This document shows, one piece after another, positions 42,422 to 54,597 of a stretch of 64,000 nt of DNA (positions are counted from its first letter, which is position 1; every line of letters starts with the position of its first letter). The notes under the pieces are model-generated. The model did no database searches, was not told where the DNA came from, and saw only the letters and a program-made list of their open reading frames with translations. Source of the DNA: Volvox africanus (lineage: Eukaryota; Chlorophyta; Chlorophyceae; Chlamydomonadales; Volvocaceae); the NCBI GenBank assembly GCA_030268105.1, contig BSDZ01000023.1:1922001-1986000 (forward strand). The letters are read 5' to 3'. A program made the translations under genes and the position numbers.

Positions 42422-42705
42422 TGTTGTGATTTCCGGTCAGACTTCTGCATGTGTTCATTGCTTGAACGCATTGTCAGGACCGTACTGCGGCTGAATTTCA
42501 AATGTGAAGGGTCTTATGTACGATCTTTCACCAAGTCGCTACTTATTTCCCGAAGCTGACTTGCTTCTTTAGCTGTTTGTAACGATCTATTGCTTGCCCG
42601 GACTTTAGGAGTGTCTTTGTGGCTTGAGGCATAGTGGCAGCTCGCTTGTCCAGCTTGTGCTGAACTGGACCTTATCTCAGCTGTTGCGACGCGAGTTTCA
42701 CAACA
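42422..42705 (+). mobile_element. Copia-type solo LTR
   Basis: 284 bp, TGTTGTGATTTCCGG...GAGTTTCACAACA, flanked by the exact 5-bp duplication GCAGC (42417-42421 and 42706-42710). Very similar to the LTR 240 bp downstream. Confidence 0.88.
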
Positions 42706-42947
42706 GCAGCTTTGGGCTTGGATCAAGGAAGGCTGAAGGATTGGATTGTAAGTTATTATGCTCGGTTGTGTGGGTATTGGGTATATATATGCGGCTCATG
42801 TGGATTGCAGTTCATGTGATGCCGCTTGAAAATGAAACAGAGGGACGAAACCCAGCAGTTTGCCGTAATGTATCATATCAGTGCCAGTGACACTGTATCA
42901 GCAACGATATCGAACTGGCTAAAGCTTACTAACATTTACCATGTTTG

Positions 42948-43230
42948 TGTTGTGATATTCGGTCAGACTTCTGCATGTGTTCATTGGTTGAACGCATTGT
43001 CAGGACCGTACTGCGGCTGAATTTCAAATGTGAAGGGTCTTATGTACGATCCTTCACCAAGTCGCTACTTATTCCCTGAAGCTGACTTGCTTCTTTAGCT
43101 GTTTGTAACGATCTATTGCTTGCCCGGACTTTGGAGTGTCCTTGTGGCTTGAGGCATAGTGGCAGCTCGCTTGTCCAGCTTGTGCTGAACTGGACCTTAT
43201 CTCTGCTGTTGCGACGCGAGTTTCACAACA
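42948..43230 (+). repeat. 5' LTR of the Copia element
   Basis: TGTTGTGATATTCGG...TTTCACAACA, an 8-bp perfect inverted terminal pair (TGTTGTGA/TCACAACA). Confidence 0.85.
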
Positions 43231-43318
43231 GGTTATGAGCCCTGGCTCACGCCGGTGATAGCTCTTGTTTCATTCTTCGACTTTTGTTCTTTGTCGTTGA
43301 GATTCCAAAGGAGCTACT

Positions 43319-44110
43319 ATGGGAGATGCTGCTGCGAATGTCGATTCAGCGACAGCTATGGGCGTCTCTTCTATTCTGATGCCCAAGGTCGTTTTCAAGG
43401 GAGACAACTGGAACGAATTTCGCAGGGATATTGAAAATTGTTTCCTTGTGTAATGGCTGGGCGTCGGCCCTCACCTCTCCCAACGATTCGGCGACGTTCA
43501 AGGCCCTGATCATTTTGCACCGCCAAGTTTCCCAGGAGTATCAGATTGAGCTCTCGGACTGTGAGAATGCCAAGCTCGCCTGGGATCACCTAAAGAGTAT
43601 TGGTGAGCGGTCCTCGAGTGCTAAGCTCATTGTTTTGCTGCGAACCCTACACTTGCTGAAGATGCAATCTGGGGAAATGTTTACCAGTACTTTGTGCGGG
43701 GAAAGGAGTTGAGGCAGATGCTAGCTGATGCGGGGGAGAAGATTGAGGAGCGCGTGTTCGTTCTGGCGTTGCTGACTGGTCTCACCAACCGGTTCAGAAA
43801 TTTTGTAGATATCATCATGGTGACGGGGGAGATCCTGAAGCTTGAAGTGCTTCTCCCGAAATTGGTGGCTGTTGAGTGTTTTGAGTCCCAGTCGGATGCA
43901 TTGGGAAATGGCGCTCCAGCTTTGTTTTCTGGGAGTAGCTGAAATCGAAACCAGCCATTGTGCAGCAACTGTGGAAAAATGGGTCACACCACGGATAAGT
44001 GCTGGGGCGACAAGCCCTGAAGCTACTGTGGCAAGACAGGTCATGTTGAGGCCTGCTGCTTCAAGAAGTGCCGGGAACAGGGAGAGGACCCAAACCCTGT
44101 AGGCCTGACT
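43319..44110 (+). pseudogene. Copia Gag, broken frames
   Basis: ATG at 43319. FKGDNWNEFRRDIENCF is followed by a TAA near 43453. The protein continues in another frame with IELSDCENAKLAWDHLKS and a LHLLKMQSGEM block (the Copia gag-polypeptide domain), then shifts again to RVFVLALLTGL and FVDIIM. Two zinc knuckles (CSNCGKMGHTTDKCW and YCGKTGHVEACC) follow after further stops near 43940-44020. At least three breaks. Confidence 0.75.
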
Positions 44111-44354
44111 CTTTCGAGGGGTAAAGCAGCACTTCGCACCTTGTTTGGTAGCATGATGCTGTTAGTTCTCATGCATCTGGCTCATTTCACATATCTGTCT
44201 GTCTGACTAAACTAAGTATGACTATGGGCAATTTTCCACAGTGCTAAATGCGTTGTCATTTCCTGGCATTTCCTTAATTTTATCAGGATTAAATTGCCTG
44301 AGCATGCGTATATTGCGTTGTGTTGTGGTTTGCCTGAGAGGCTTATTGCATCTG

Positions 44355-44520
44355 CTATTGCCGGTTGCACGCGGCGTTTCCCTGTGTCCAGCCCGATGTG
44401 CTTGTTCGGCGTTTCCCTGTGTCCAGTCTGACTTGCTTGGATCTGCCTGCACGCGGCGTTTCCCTGTGTCCAGCCCGATGTGCTTGGCTCTGCTTGCGTT
44501 CTCAGCATGTCCTTGTGTCC
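44355..44520 (+). repeat. Short imperfect tandem repeat
   Basis: The block GGCGTTTCCCTGTGTCCAG occurs three times, with a fourth, diverged copy (CCTTGTGTCCAGCCC), at spacings of about 38-50 bp. Confidence 0.7.
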
Positions 44521-44949
44521 AGCCCTGTGAACGTCATTTTCGTGGGAATATTCTGTACGAGCTTAAGTCTCTGGAGTGCGACCTTCCTTTGAAAGATTGT
44601 GTAACCTTAGTGTTCGCCGAGTGCGTAGGAGACGTCTTGCGCTACAGGTACCTAAGTGTTCACTTTGAAGTTTTGGCAGCAGTGGAATCGAAGTTAGAAA
44701 GGCTGTAAGTTGGCGTCAATTGTGTGGCGACATACTGTCTGCGTTGGGAGTTTTTGAAAGCTTCTGGTTTTCTTTCGGTCACCAACGTTGCGCCTCGTCG
44801 TCACAGTTGAGTTTTAAATTTATCTTTGTTTGCATTCTCAGACGCAACTGTTATATTGTATGCTTGCAGTGCGTACGGGAAGTCTGCCCGCATGGGAGTG
44901 TTGTGATTTTCGGTCAGACTTCTTCATTGTATTATGTGTTCATTACTTG

Positions 44950-45240
44950 AACGCATAGTCTTGTTCGGGTTATCATAATGTTCCAGCTCTTCTTGCTGCT
45001 CACGTAACATGTAAGCTGCCTCCAAAGCCTCAGCTTCATCTTGAGGGTGCAGGGATGTGGCCGAAGCCCCCTTCTCAACTGGCTGTGAACCCATGGCCAT
45101 AGGTAAGGCCATCGTTTCAGCTTGTTGTGCAGCCTAGGGTGCAGCTTAAATATCCGTCTCATCTTGCTTGCACATTGCCACAGATGAAGTATTCGTTGTG
45201 CCATGCTGCACCGCCTCAGGTTCAACTGAAACTGCTGCGT
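44950..45240 (-). pseudogene. Decayed minus-strand coding fragment
   Basis: A frame with coding-like composition (Gln/Glu-rich helix REQQEELEHYDN near 44990) that continues upstream through two stops. No domain. It may derive from a retroelement. Confidence 0.25.
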
Positions 45241-45532
45241 CTTCTTGCTGAGTGCACAATGCTGTATTACAGTTTGATTATCGTCGATGCATTGGTTGAT
45301 GCGACCTAACAAGACGATAAGCGAACGAATTTAATGCATTGCTATTAATTAATATATATTTATATATTTAACTAGTTATGCATTGCAGAGTCCGTGCGAT
45401 GGGGATTCTTTGCCTTGTGTTGCCAGCTGTATCAATAATACACCAACCAATGAATGTTCAAGTCGACCCAAGGAACATGGGTAGTGAGCATTATGATGGC
45501 ATGACTTGTTAAGTAATAATACTTGTTGTGTG

Positions 45533-45763
45533 TAGGATAGGGAGTACATCATCCGTGGCCACTAACCTGGCAGTCCCTACCTTCCCCGGTGTTTCGGGGC
45601 ACCCTCATCCAGTCTCCCATGCCAACTTTTCTCCGAAATCAGTGGTTTTCCCATGTTCAGCATCCACCACCAGCATCCAGCGGAATCTGTCGAATCAAAC
45701 ATGGCGTCAACTCCGCTCTCGGTCGGGATAGAACCTGGAAGTCCGGGGACATATTAGTCGTGC
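45533..45763 (+). repeat. Dispersed repeat D1, copy 2
   Basis: Shares ACTAACCTGGCAGTCCCTAC, CTTCCCCGGTGTTTC and CAGCATCCAGCGGAATCTG with 16463-16783. Confidence 0.7.
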
Positions 45764-45793
45764 CATAATAGTCGTGCCTGAATACATTTCTTG

Positions 45794-46845
45794 TTAAACT
45801 TTTACTTGTTATATTGTTTCCTCAATGCTGGCATGAGCGACGCATGAGTGTGAGAAGTATTGGCAACCACAGTGGTTAGTTGGCAACCGAATATTGATAT
45901 TTGGCCATTCACATTGTATAAATGCCGGGAAGGCTTGATAATACCGTATGTGATACACTGCTAGGGTTTGTCACACTTGTGGATCAATGATCTGGTATGA
46001 TATGTGATGATCTTGTGTGAGATGTACTGTGTATCGATATCACGAGTATGATATGTGCGAGGATGGCCAAATAACTCAAGCTTTTACCAAGGCCTAATTG
46101 GATTATCTTCGATATTATCATATTGAACTTTATTATGCTGTGGATGGCCCGAGCCAAGCCTGAGCCTTGGACGCCGGTTAGATGATGATTGCCTGGCGTC
46201 GGTTCTGATAGCTCAATGCGCCGCATCGTGTCTAATTGACCATGAGTTATAACCTTTTCTATGAGTTATAACTCACAGTCTTCTGCTGTCCCTGAGATCG
46301 CGTCCAAATGCTTTGGTCTGTCTTGTGAGCATTTGGCACTTGGGACTTAACATTTAGACGTGCAGATAAGTGCATGAGCAGCGAAGAGGGATAAAACAAA
46401 TCTGGTAGTGAGACCGGTTTGCTCACGGACTGTCTTGCCCTGATTTCTTGTAAGTAGGTCCCCAGTATGGCTAACATCGGTGACAACAGACTTCGTCCGT
46501 TGGATACATTCACGGAGGATCTTTGGCGTGCTATTATGATCGCCGCTGCTTCTGGTTTGTAATCGCTTTGCCATTTGTGTAGTTTTGCTGCGTCACTTGC
46601 GTGAGCTTGTGCTCTGAAGCCACAGGTGAATCAGATTGTTCCTTGCTCGCTGCTGTGGTTACTAGTCTGAACCTGAGTCCGGATCAGTTGAAGGCCTTGA
46701 TTGCATGAATGACGGAAGCTAGGGACTGCTCAAACAGATACTTGCTGTATCTGTCCGGAGTGCTTGGAAGTGCTTTTGGTAGGATTGAAACCAATTGCAT
46801 TGCGCTCGACCTATACTTGTGTGGGTTACCACAGAGCACACAGGT
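45794..46845 (+). mobile_element. 5' fragment of a second, diverged chromovirus
   Basis: At 46402 the sequence TGGTAGTGAGACCGG resembles the chromovirus primer site at 26885-26902. Downstream at the same spacing stands the spliced small ORF. The bases before it (ending AAAACA) and TGTTAAAC near 45794 could bound a diverged LTR of about 600 bp, which is tentative. Gag and Pol are missing. Confidence 0.45.
46467..46845 (+). pseudogene. Second copy of the spliced ORF0
   Basis: Exon 1 is 46467-46554 (88 nt), the intron 46555-46625 (71 nt, GTTTGT...CCACAG), and exon 2 starts at 46626. The product shares LDTF(A/T)EDL(G/W)RA, AAASG, PDQL..LI and the hydrophobic C-terminal half with ORF0 at 26405-26838. 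An in-frame TGA at 46706-46708 cuts it after about 56 residues, but similarity continues in frame past it to about 46845. No significant match to the rest of that element follows. Confidence 0.6.
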
Positions 46846-48860
46846 TGTGAGGTCAACATCGCCCGCCCATGGCGGTTACAACCCACTGCCCTAAATAAAG
46901 AGAAATGCACCGCAGTGTCGAGAAAACAAAGGAACCCCATCCGTCTGGTGCAAGCCGCAAGCTGTCCTACGGGGTGCCAGGGGCGCCCGAGGACGTTTGT
47001 TGCCAGGTGGGGAGGAACGTAATGGGCGAACTTGCACCCTGGCATCACGCGCCATTGCACCCTGTGTTGGAAAGTGAACCTCCTAAGAGCTGAGGCAAGG
47101 TGGTCTTTCGGGGTTTTCATGTTCGTGAGGGGGCGCAAAAGGCCTGGCCTTATGCGCCGTTGTAAATTTTAACCACCGTAACGGAAAAAGAATTCGTTAC
47201 TTGACCTGTACCCAAAGTCGGACTCTCAAAACGAAAAAAAACACTGGTGGCGCCATGCTAAGACAGCCAGCAATGCCAGACGCTCAATCAGTTTCTTGGC
47301 AACGGAACCAGAAGCCACAACTAACTATTACGTAATAGGCCGACTACTTGATAAGATGACGCGGGGAATAATGTATGATGAGGGGGGCCTGGTTAGGCAA
47401 CTGGTCCCCACCTGAGTCGGGTTTGCCCCGAAGGGTGGGAAGCAATGTTTTCCAATCGGCTCAATGGCAACAAGCATAACACGCAGCCAAGGTACTCGAT
47501 ACTTCCAGTAGCTAGCTATTGATGTGCAGATAGCTAGGAGCATGATGCGCTCAGGCAGAGCAAGAGGTGTGTGAGGCATACCAGTCGAGTCTGCTCTGCA
47601 CTGATTGATCCCCGACTGTGCATGCGTATTAATATTATAGGAGGTGCCAATGACGCCTTCAGATTGCACTGCACCACGTCTATCTTATTCGTGCGGGCCC
47701 CCACTTCGGGGGGTCCCTTTGCTTCATTCGTATATGACCTCAGCCGCCCTGTGCCTGGGCCAGGGTGGGCGAGTGGGACCATATGTACGCAACTTGAAAG
47801 CTAGCAGGGGCATGCCGTACGATTTTGAATGGGTGTGGCAAGAGTGCCATGTGTCAGTAGTTACAGATGTACTCACAGACATGTGGCTTCTATAATTCAT
47901 GGACTCCATAGAGGATGGGAAGGTGGTACACAGACGGGCAGGTGGAAGCTGTGTATGGTACTTTCTTGTGGAGGGGAGGGGTAACAGGAGGTGGTGATAT
48001 AGGTCGTTAGTTACCTGGACGGCGGGAGGTTTGTGGCTGTACCATACTGCCCAATTGGTCATGAGCCTGCCCGTGATCTGGTGCTTTTATGTTCGATATC
48101 TTCCCAAGTGGTTTTGATTTTCCCTGTCCATTGATGTCCTTCGTAAAGCGCTTTTCCCCCCCTAAGATCTGTTTCTCTTACATAGTTGTGTTTCGGGTTT
48201 TGCGACATACCTGGCGCGTGATTAATCGTTCATCATGTAGGATCGCTGTATGGGGTCAGTGGGACAGCATGGGCTGACAGTTAGTATGCCGTACTGGGCA
48301 GTGCCGGGCGGGAGATGGAAGCTCTTCGGCGTTTGAGGATGAACTGTATGTGTATGCAGGAGCGTGCAACAATTACCGATGCAAGTGCAATGACGGTAAG
48401 CACCTTGTGTGTGTGTGTGTGTGTGTGAAGAGGGGTGGATGGATGGATATGGATGAGAGTTATATCGTAATCAGTGTACTTCATCCTGGTTAGGACCCGG
48501 ACATTTTTAGCATTTCTGGGAGATGCCCATAAAATTGTTTGGCCTCCTTCTGGGACCTCCTGGAATATTTTCCTTCAAGAAGCACGATTTTCCGGGGGCA
48601 GCGAAAACGAATGCAAGGTTGAGTTCTCGGGATGACTGGCTCCAGAACCATTGTGGCTCGGCTTATGCTTAGCACTTAACGAAAGCCGAATTCATGTGGC
48701 TTGGCTTGACACTTAACGAAAGCTGAATACATGTATACCAACAACTTATTCGAGGTATCAATACCCACAAAACTGTATAGGCTCAATTTGTATGCCGTTG
48801 ACAAGGTAAAGCCAAAACGCAATCGTTTCAGGACCTAGTTACACACACCCCTAAGTTTGC
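46846..48860. other. No gene seen
   Basis: Short frames on both strands without domains. A GT microsatellite lies at 48409-48427 and a GGATGGAT run at 48436-48448. A TGGCTTGGCTTGACACTTAA-type short duplication occurs near 48657-48725. Confidence 0.4.
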
Positions 48861-48879
48861 AAGCCCTCCCTCTCCCTGT

Positions 48880-49030
48880 CGCCATCGTCATCGCTGTTCC
48901 TCTCCCCCGCCCCATCACCAACGCCGTCGCTGATGCCGTCCCCCTCCCGTCGCCGTCGCCAACACTGTCGCCGTCACTATTGACGTCACCATTGACGTCG
49001 CTGTTGCCATCCCCCTCCCCCTCCCCCGCT
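48880..49030 (+). repeat. Degenerate GTCGCC-rich tract
   Basis: Irregular GTCGCC, ACGTC and CCCTCCC units. Frames on both strands are Ser/Pro or Gly/Asp repeats. Confidence 0.7.
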
Positions 49031-50908
49031 TTTTCGGGAAGCGGGGACATGGAAGGAGAACGAAACATTGGAGAGGGAGGAAGCAGCGGAACCCCTCAGA
49101 GTCTCAGTTGAAAGATCCACACCCGCGTTATCTGGCTGTAATCTGTCCTTGCTGCTTGTTTTGCATGTGCATTTGTAAGTAGAAGTGTATGTGCACAAAT
49201 CTATGTATGTGTATGTATACCATATGCCGGCACATGTTTGTTCATGCCGACAGTAAGTGCACGTACACACTATAAGTACGCTCAGCTTAAGTATAGTGCT
49301 TTTAAATGAACTGGTTTGCCGCGAGTGAGGTGTTCAAGGTATGAATTTGGATCGTGTACCGTAATTTTACGGCAATTTGTGGACCTTTCTTTGGATCTTT
49401 GTTGGGGGCCCCCTAAGTATCTCTGGTCGTTGCACAGACTGTTAGGCAGCTTGCAAGTTGATGAGTGCGCTGTGATGGAACTCACCAGCGGGCAACAATC
49501 AAGATAGGGTCACGCCAGTATGGCTCTAGAGCCCTGGAGCCCTGCGGCCCGGGGCTGTGTGAGTAAGAAGGGGTGCTTGCCAGGTACATTATTTGGTATC
49601 CCTGTTGTTGTCTATCTATCAGGGGGAGTGCATTCAAATGGATCCAAATGGATCGTCGTTTCACTGGTTTCCTGCAGCTGCAAGTCTTGTTGTTTGCGTG
49701 GGATGCAGGATAAGGTCGAAGCGGAGGCAAATGTTCCTGCCGGGTCAAAAACGCAATCCGATGCGTGAGATCAAGGTGGCGGACTAGGGGGAAACAAGAA
49801 TGATGCTCCTTTTAAGTACTTAGAACGACAATATAAGCAGGGTTACAGGTTGATAGCACACCCCACCGGCGGCCCCTACTAACCTGGCCTGAGCCCTGCT
49901 TCTCCCTGCTAGCTGTGGGGACACCGTTGTTATTCAATCACCTCAATGGACTTCAGCATACATGTATTTGTTGGGTCCAGCGATCACCTCAAATGTCCAG
50001 CAGAATCTAGCAATCTTTTGGATTGACGGCGCAACCATTATGTGTATGGATGTAGCAGTAACAAGCCGTTTTGACTCCGCGGATGTGCCCGGGGGGGTCG
50101 TGGCCACCAGGAGCAGAAGTTCTTCTTGATCTGCTGGCCGTGCCACTAGGAATTATCATGGGCAGTGGAACGCCAAGCGAATGATGTTTTCTACCCTTCC
50201 AGACTTTCATTCCTGTCGTTTCTTCACCTTCTCTTTGATATCAGAAAGGAAGTTACACCACCCACCCTACCCAACTAGGCATCATCCAGAGGCATCGACC
50301 CCGTCCCGCCCGCCTGCCTGCCTGCATGCGTGAAAGCACCAAAACGCGCCGCAAGCATCATCACTACCATCTGTCCCCGACACCTTTCCCTGAACCCCCG
50401 TCCCACAACCTGACAACGTGCCAGCGGATTGTGCAAGTCATTAGGGATGAAAAACAGGGAACGTCGCACACGCAGCCGCCCATGCCTGGCCCCTGTCCTT
50501 GTCACGCCTCAATGCGTGGTAACCTGGATCGGGTAAGCTGCGGGCAGGGAATCATAAATCCCCTCGTGGTAAACGAGTCGCACAATTGGTTTTAATTAGG
50601 CAGCCTAAAATATATATGCCCGCAGCTGATGACACAACGTTACATCTCGTATGTGGTGATGTGGCAATGTGGGTTCCTGCAAGTTGGTTAAAGAAGCGAT
50701 GGTCTGCACGCTGTGTAAACTACGCGCGTGCCATCTGCACAGGCGCCCAGCCCAGCCCAGCCCAGCAGTTGTGCTTGTTGAGGTTGAAAAGCACTACCTG
50801 GTGGAACTCCCCCGTGTATCGCGAAGATACCCCTACACCGGAGTCCTGTAACCCCTATGCCACGGTAAGCACAGCAATGGCAAGGGAGAGTGAAGGCACA
50901 ATGTGTCC
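49031..50908. other. No gene seen
   Basis: No domain-bearing frame. The segment 49854-50010 keeps ACTAACCTGGCC and CCAGCAGAATCT and may be a very diverged D1 copy. Confidence 0.4.
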
Positions 50909-50972
50909 TTTGCAACAAATGTACCCTGTACAACAAATATGTCCTGTACAACAAATGTGTCCTGTACAACAA
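50909..50972 (+). repeat. Four-unit minisatellite
   Basis: Units of about 16 bp, TGTCCTGTACAACAAA, with small changes; the first unit reads TGCAACAAA. Confidence 0.85.
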
Positions 50973-51692
50973 ATATCATTTTGCAAGTGTCGCATCTCTG
51001 CGATATATAGGCACTTGCACAAAACTTTGGCATAGCATCCGATGCCGGGACGTTCCCTCCTTTATCGTCTGCAGAATAGCAGCAGTGGAATTCGCTACCA
51101 CAGACATAGACACAGATACAGGGACAACGGGCACCACTCCGTGATTCTCACGGTCAGCGACAGCGACTCGAAGTTCGGAACAGCACATGGACCCAAACTG
51201 GGGCGAAGGGTCAGGTACTCTGCACCCTAGATCCCGGCATCATCACACTGGTTTTCGCCCACCCAGCTGCAACACAAACTCATTGAAGGACAGTGCTCTG
51301 TACACATGGCCCTTGGCCCCACCACGCAGGCTGTCTTAGAGCACTTCTGGGAAATGAGCTTGCATCTGCAAAACCGTATAGCACGTACACGCATACACTG
51401 GCACGGCAAGTTCAAAACAGCAGCTGTAGCAAGGCTGCATAAGCAGTGGCAGCATAAAGAGGAGGCACTTGCAGGAAACTGGGAACAGCGAACAGGACCG
51501 GGTTTTGGATTGGGGACGCGTCATAGCTACTGTGCAGCACGTGCTGCTCTCTCCGTAAACCAACACCACTGCGAGCGCGTGCATGTGTGTGTGTGCGTGT
51601 GCGCGCTCCTGTATTGCCACGTGCGACCAACAGAAGGCCACATGTAATTACGCACGTTCATGTAAGTTGCGTGCATGTAATATACAATACAT
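50973..51692. other. No gene seen
   Basis: Only short frames. A GT/GC-alternating stretch (GTGTGTGTGTGCGTGTGCGC) lies near 51585-51605. Confidence 0.4.
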
Positions 51693-51837
51693 GCATATAT
51701 GCCGGTGGTGGGTGCTGAACCCGGGAAAATCACTGATTTCGGAGCAGTCAACATCCCTACGGGTGAACGGATGAGGGGGCCCCGAAAGGGGAACGTAGGG
51801 ACTGCCAGGTAGTGGCCACGGGTGAAGCAAAGCCGCC
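51693..51837 (-). repeat. Dispersed repeat D1, copy 3 (reverse)
   Basis: On the plus strand CGGTGGTGGGTGCTGAACCC, GATTTCGGAG and GTAGGGACTGCCAGGTAGTG, the reverse of the D1 core, with a different middle part. Confidence 0.6.
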
Positions 51838-52411
51838 CCAAAGCACATATATGCCTTTGCCAACCTAGCATGTGGCAAGCCGTGATGATGACATTATAAC
51901 AATCAACGAACAAAAACGTACGGGAGCACCGAATATCATCCTGTAGCTCCTTGGATGTGCACCCGGAGCCCCTGGCAAATGATCAATTTGCACCAGAGCC
52001 AGAGTCACAGAGCCTGCCCCCGGCCGAAGTGAAAGTCGCGCTACACCCCGGAAAGGAGGGCAACACCCAGGGACGCGAAACCAGCAACGGGCAGATCAGA
52101 TCCAGATCCAGCCACCAAATACCATCAATCTGCAATCCAAATCAACGACAGATGAGACAGTCACATCACCATGGTCGGCGTTGGCGGGTGTCACCCCGCG
52201 TCGTAGACGAACGGCGGTCGTGTGCCGCCACGGAGCTCGGGGCTGCGGGACTGTTGGCGGACATCACGCAGGGGGGAGCATCAGGGCTGTGCTGCCCAGG
52301 ATGCAGATATGGGCATAAACCACCACGGCGTGTGCATGTGTGCGTGTGCATTACACATAGGATATGATTGTTATCCTAGTAGTAAGTCATGCGCACAACA
52401 GCGGCAAGCCC
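51838..52411. other. No gene seen
   Basis: A plus frame at 51951-52367 is open for 138 codons but is Gln/Arg/His-rich without a domain. Confidence 0.35.
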
Positions 52412-52472
52412 ATGACATTACATGACACCACATTACATAACATTACATTACATGACATGACATGACAGTTCA
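52412..52472 (+). repeat. CATTA/CATGA microsatellite
   Basis: A run of ACATTACATGACA-type units. Confidence 0.8.
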
Positions 52473-52618
52473 TTCATAAGTTCTATAGAAGCTGCGTCCC
52501 GCCCGGTCGAATACCGCCCGAGAGCCAAGTCGGCAAGAGCATGGTGCTCCCGGTCAGGATAATGCAAAGAGGGATTAACGTAACCGCAACCGCAACCGCA
52601 GCTGCTAACACAGAACTA

Positions 52619-52994
52619 ACTCTCTCCCTCTCCCTCTCTCCCTCTCCCTCTCTCCCTCTCCCTCTCTCCCTCTCCCTCTCTCCTTCTCCCTCTCCCTCTC
52701 CCTCTCCCTCTCCCTCTCCCTCTCCCTCTCCCTCTCCCTCTCCCTCTCCCTCTCCCTCTCCCTCTCCCTCTCCCTCTCCCTCTCCCTCTCCCTCTCCCTC
52801 TCCCTCTCCCTCTCCCTCTCCCTCTCCCTCTCCCTCTCCCTCTCCCTCTCCCTCTCCCTCTCCCTCTCCCTCTCCCTCTCCCTCTCCCTCTCCCTCTCCC
52901 TCTCCCTCTCCCTCTCCCTCTCCCTCTCCCTCTCCCTCTCCCTCTCCCTCTCCCTCTCTCTCCCTCTCTCTCCCTCTCTCACCCTCTCTCTCCC
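52619..52994. repeat. CCCTCT hexanucleotide array, about 375 bp
   Basis: Nearly pure TCCCTC units through the middle, with CTCT-enriched edges. Translated frames are (SP)n or (GE)n and are not genes. Confidence 0.95.
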
Positions 52995-54597
52995 CCCCCC
53001 TGCCTCCAGCAGACCGATAACCCCTGTGTGTCACCCCTCGTCCTGCGCAATCCCCACACTACCAATCTGTCAGATCGTCATTGCTCCCGCCAACATTTCT
53101 TTGGTGCTGAGAGAATCAGCGCGCACATGTATCAGTGCGCAGCATGTATGTATTACGAGTGTGTTATGTGGATACGAATAGGCTGCTGTAGGCGGGTTGC
53201 GCGCCTTCTGCTCGCCACCTTCCTCCCTACCACGCCTGTCCGTATATCATCAACCACCCTCAGCCCACCCGGCCACCTGTCCGTCTGTTTCCCGACCCGA
53301 CCTCCCAGGGTGCCGAAGGCATGACTGTTGGTTTATTTTCACAGTACAGGAAACTGACAGTTCGTTTTCAACACGCATCTGTGCATGAGCGCACAACCTG
53401 CCTTAGCCTCCGGCGAACCCCTCCGTCGTCCATTTATTCCCAAATTGTGCGTCCGGGTGCAACTCAGTACCGTGGAACCGCCCATCAGCCAGCTCCCTCC
53501 ATCCCAGGCAAGGCTGCCGCATTAGCATTTGGTGGTTGATGCCATGTACTTACGCATCCGCGCTCTCAAGCCTTGACGCAGAAGCCTTAGCCGAAAGGGA
53601 CTTGCTTCTCATCCCGTAATCCCGTACGCTAAGACGTTGGTTACTACTAGGTCGCCAATTTTTGTTATTTTGGTACTTGAGCATCAAGAAAAGCCAATTC
53701 AATTACGTTGCCGCATCGCCAACATTATTGCGCGCTCGTGTGTGTATCTCAATAATCGTGCTAATGAGGACCCTCACCCTCATCCCCCTCATCCCCTCCA
53801 AGGATGCCCAATGCTTCCGACAGGAATACAGCCGCGGTGACGGGGGTGGTGGTGGAGGTGGTGATGGTGGTGGCGATCGGGGGGGCGAAACTCTCCTCCT
53901 GCTTCCGCCGCCAACTAACGCACCACAACTGCCGCTTCCGCCGTTGCCACCGATGCTGCTGCCGCTGCCGACTACTACAATGATGTTGCTGTCGTTGCCG
54001 CCGGTGGCGGCGCCATAGCCACAAATCCTCAGAACGCCATATTGGCGCCACCTACGCTACACAGACCACCAGGACGCCAAGCCAGCGTGCGGCTCCCAGT
54101 GAGGCCAACCAACCATTAACCGACGGCCAAATGCAGTGAGCCTAATTACCAAGCATGTCCAGTGCTGTAAGAGAACCCTTTCAGAAAGCAGCCCGACAGA
54201 CCGACGGACCGGGTCGGAACATGAAGTAACCGTTATGGGAATTCCCCTGCCCTCCCCTGCCCTCCCCTGCCCTCCCCTCCCCCGCATCGCTAAATGCCAT
54301 TAATGACGCGTCCTGTATGTTGGCTGGCTATCCATCGGACCGCACGTGCCCCCATCGCCCCATGCCCAGCAATCCTTCACTTGCTAGTTGTTGTTGAACT
54401 GGGCAGCGTCCATCACCTCCGCAGCGCTCACGCCCGCAGTGGCGGCAGCGCTTGCAGCGGAGGGCTGCGGGCCGCTGCCACTGCTGCTGCCATCGAAAGC
54501 CGTAATGCTAACCAAAGTGCAGTCTGGCTGGAGCCTGCGGGTACGCGGGACGAGGGCGCACGATGGAGGGCGCATACATACATACATACATACAAAG
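52995..54597. other. No gene seen
   Basis: Mixed sequence with small low-complexity patches: a GGTGGTGG run near 53840-53880, CCGCCG-type units near 53910-54010, a CCCTGCCCTC run near 54245-54275 and a short ATAC run at 54573-54594 next to the truncated LINE. Confidence 0.4.

Larger units (their letters stand above)
42948..44960 (+). mobile_element. Internally deleted Copia element with 5' LTR and gag
   Basis: A 283-bp 5' LTR, an internal tRNA-iMet-type primer site (GGTTATGAGCCC directly after it), a decayed gag, about 790 bp of unassigned sequence, then a purine stretch ATGGGAG and the first 60 bp of a 3' LTR at 44899. No protease, integrase or RT is present. Confidence 0.7.

Noticed and set aside
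52483..53034. Long frames across the CCCTCT array
   Set aside because: Hexanucleotide repeats are open in every frame that lacks a stop in the unit; (GE)n, (RE)n and (SP)n are artefacts.
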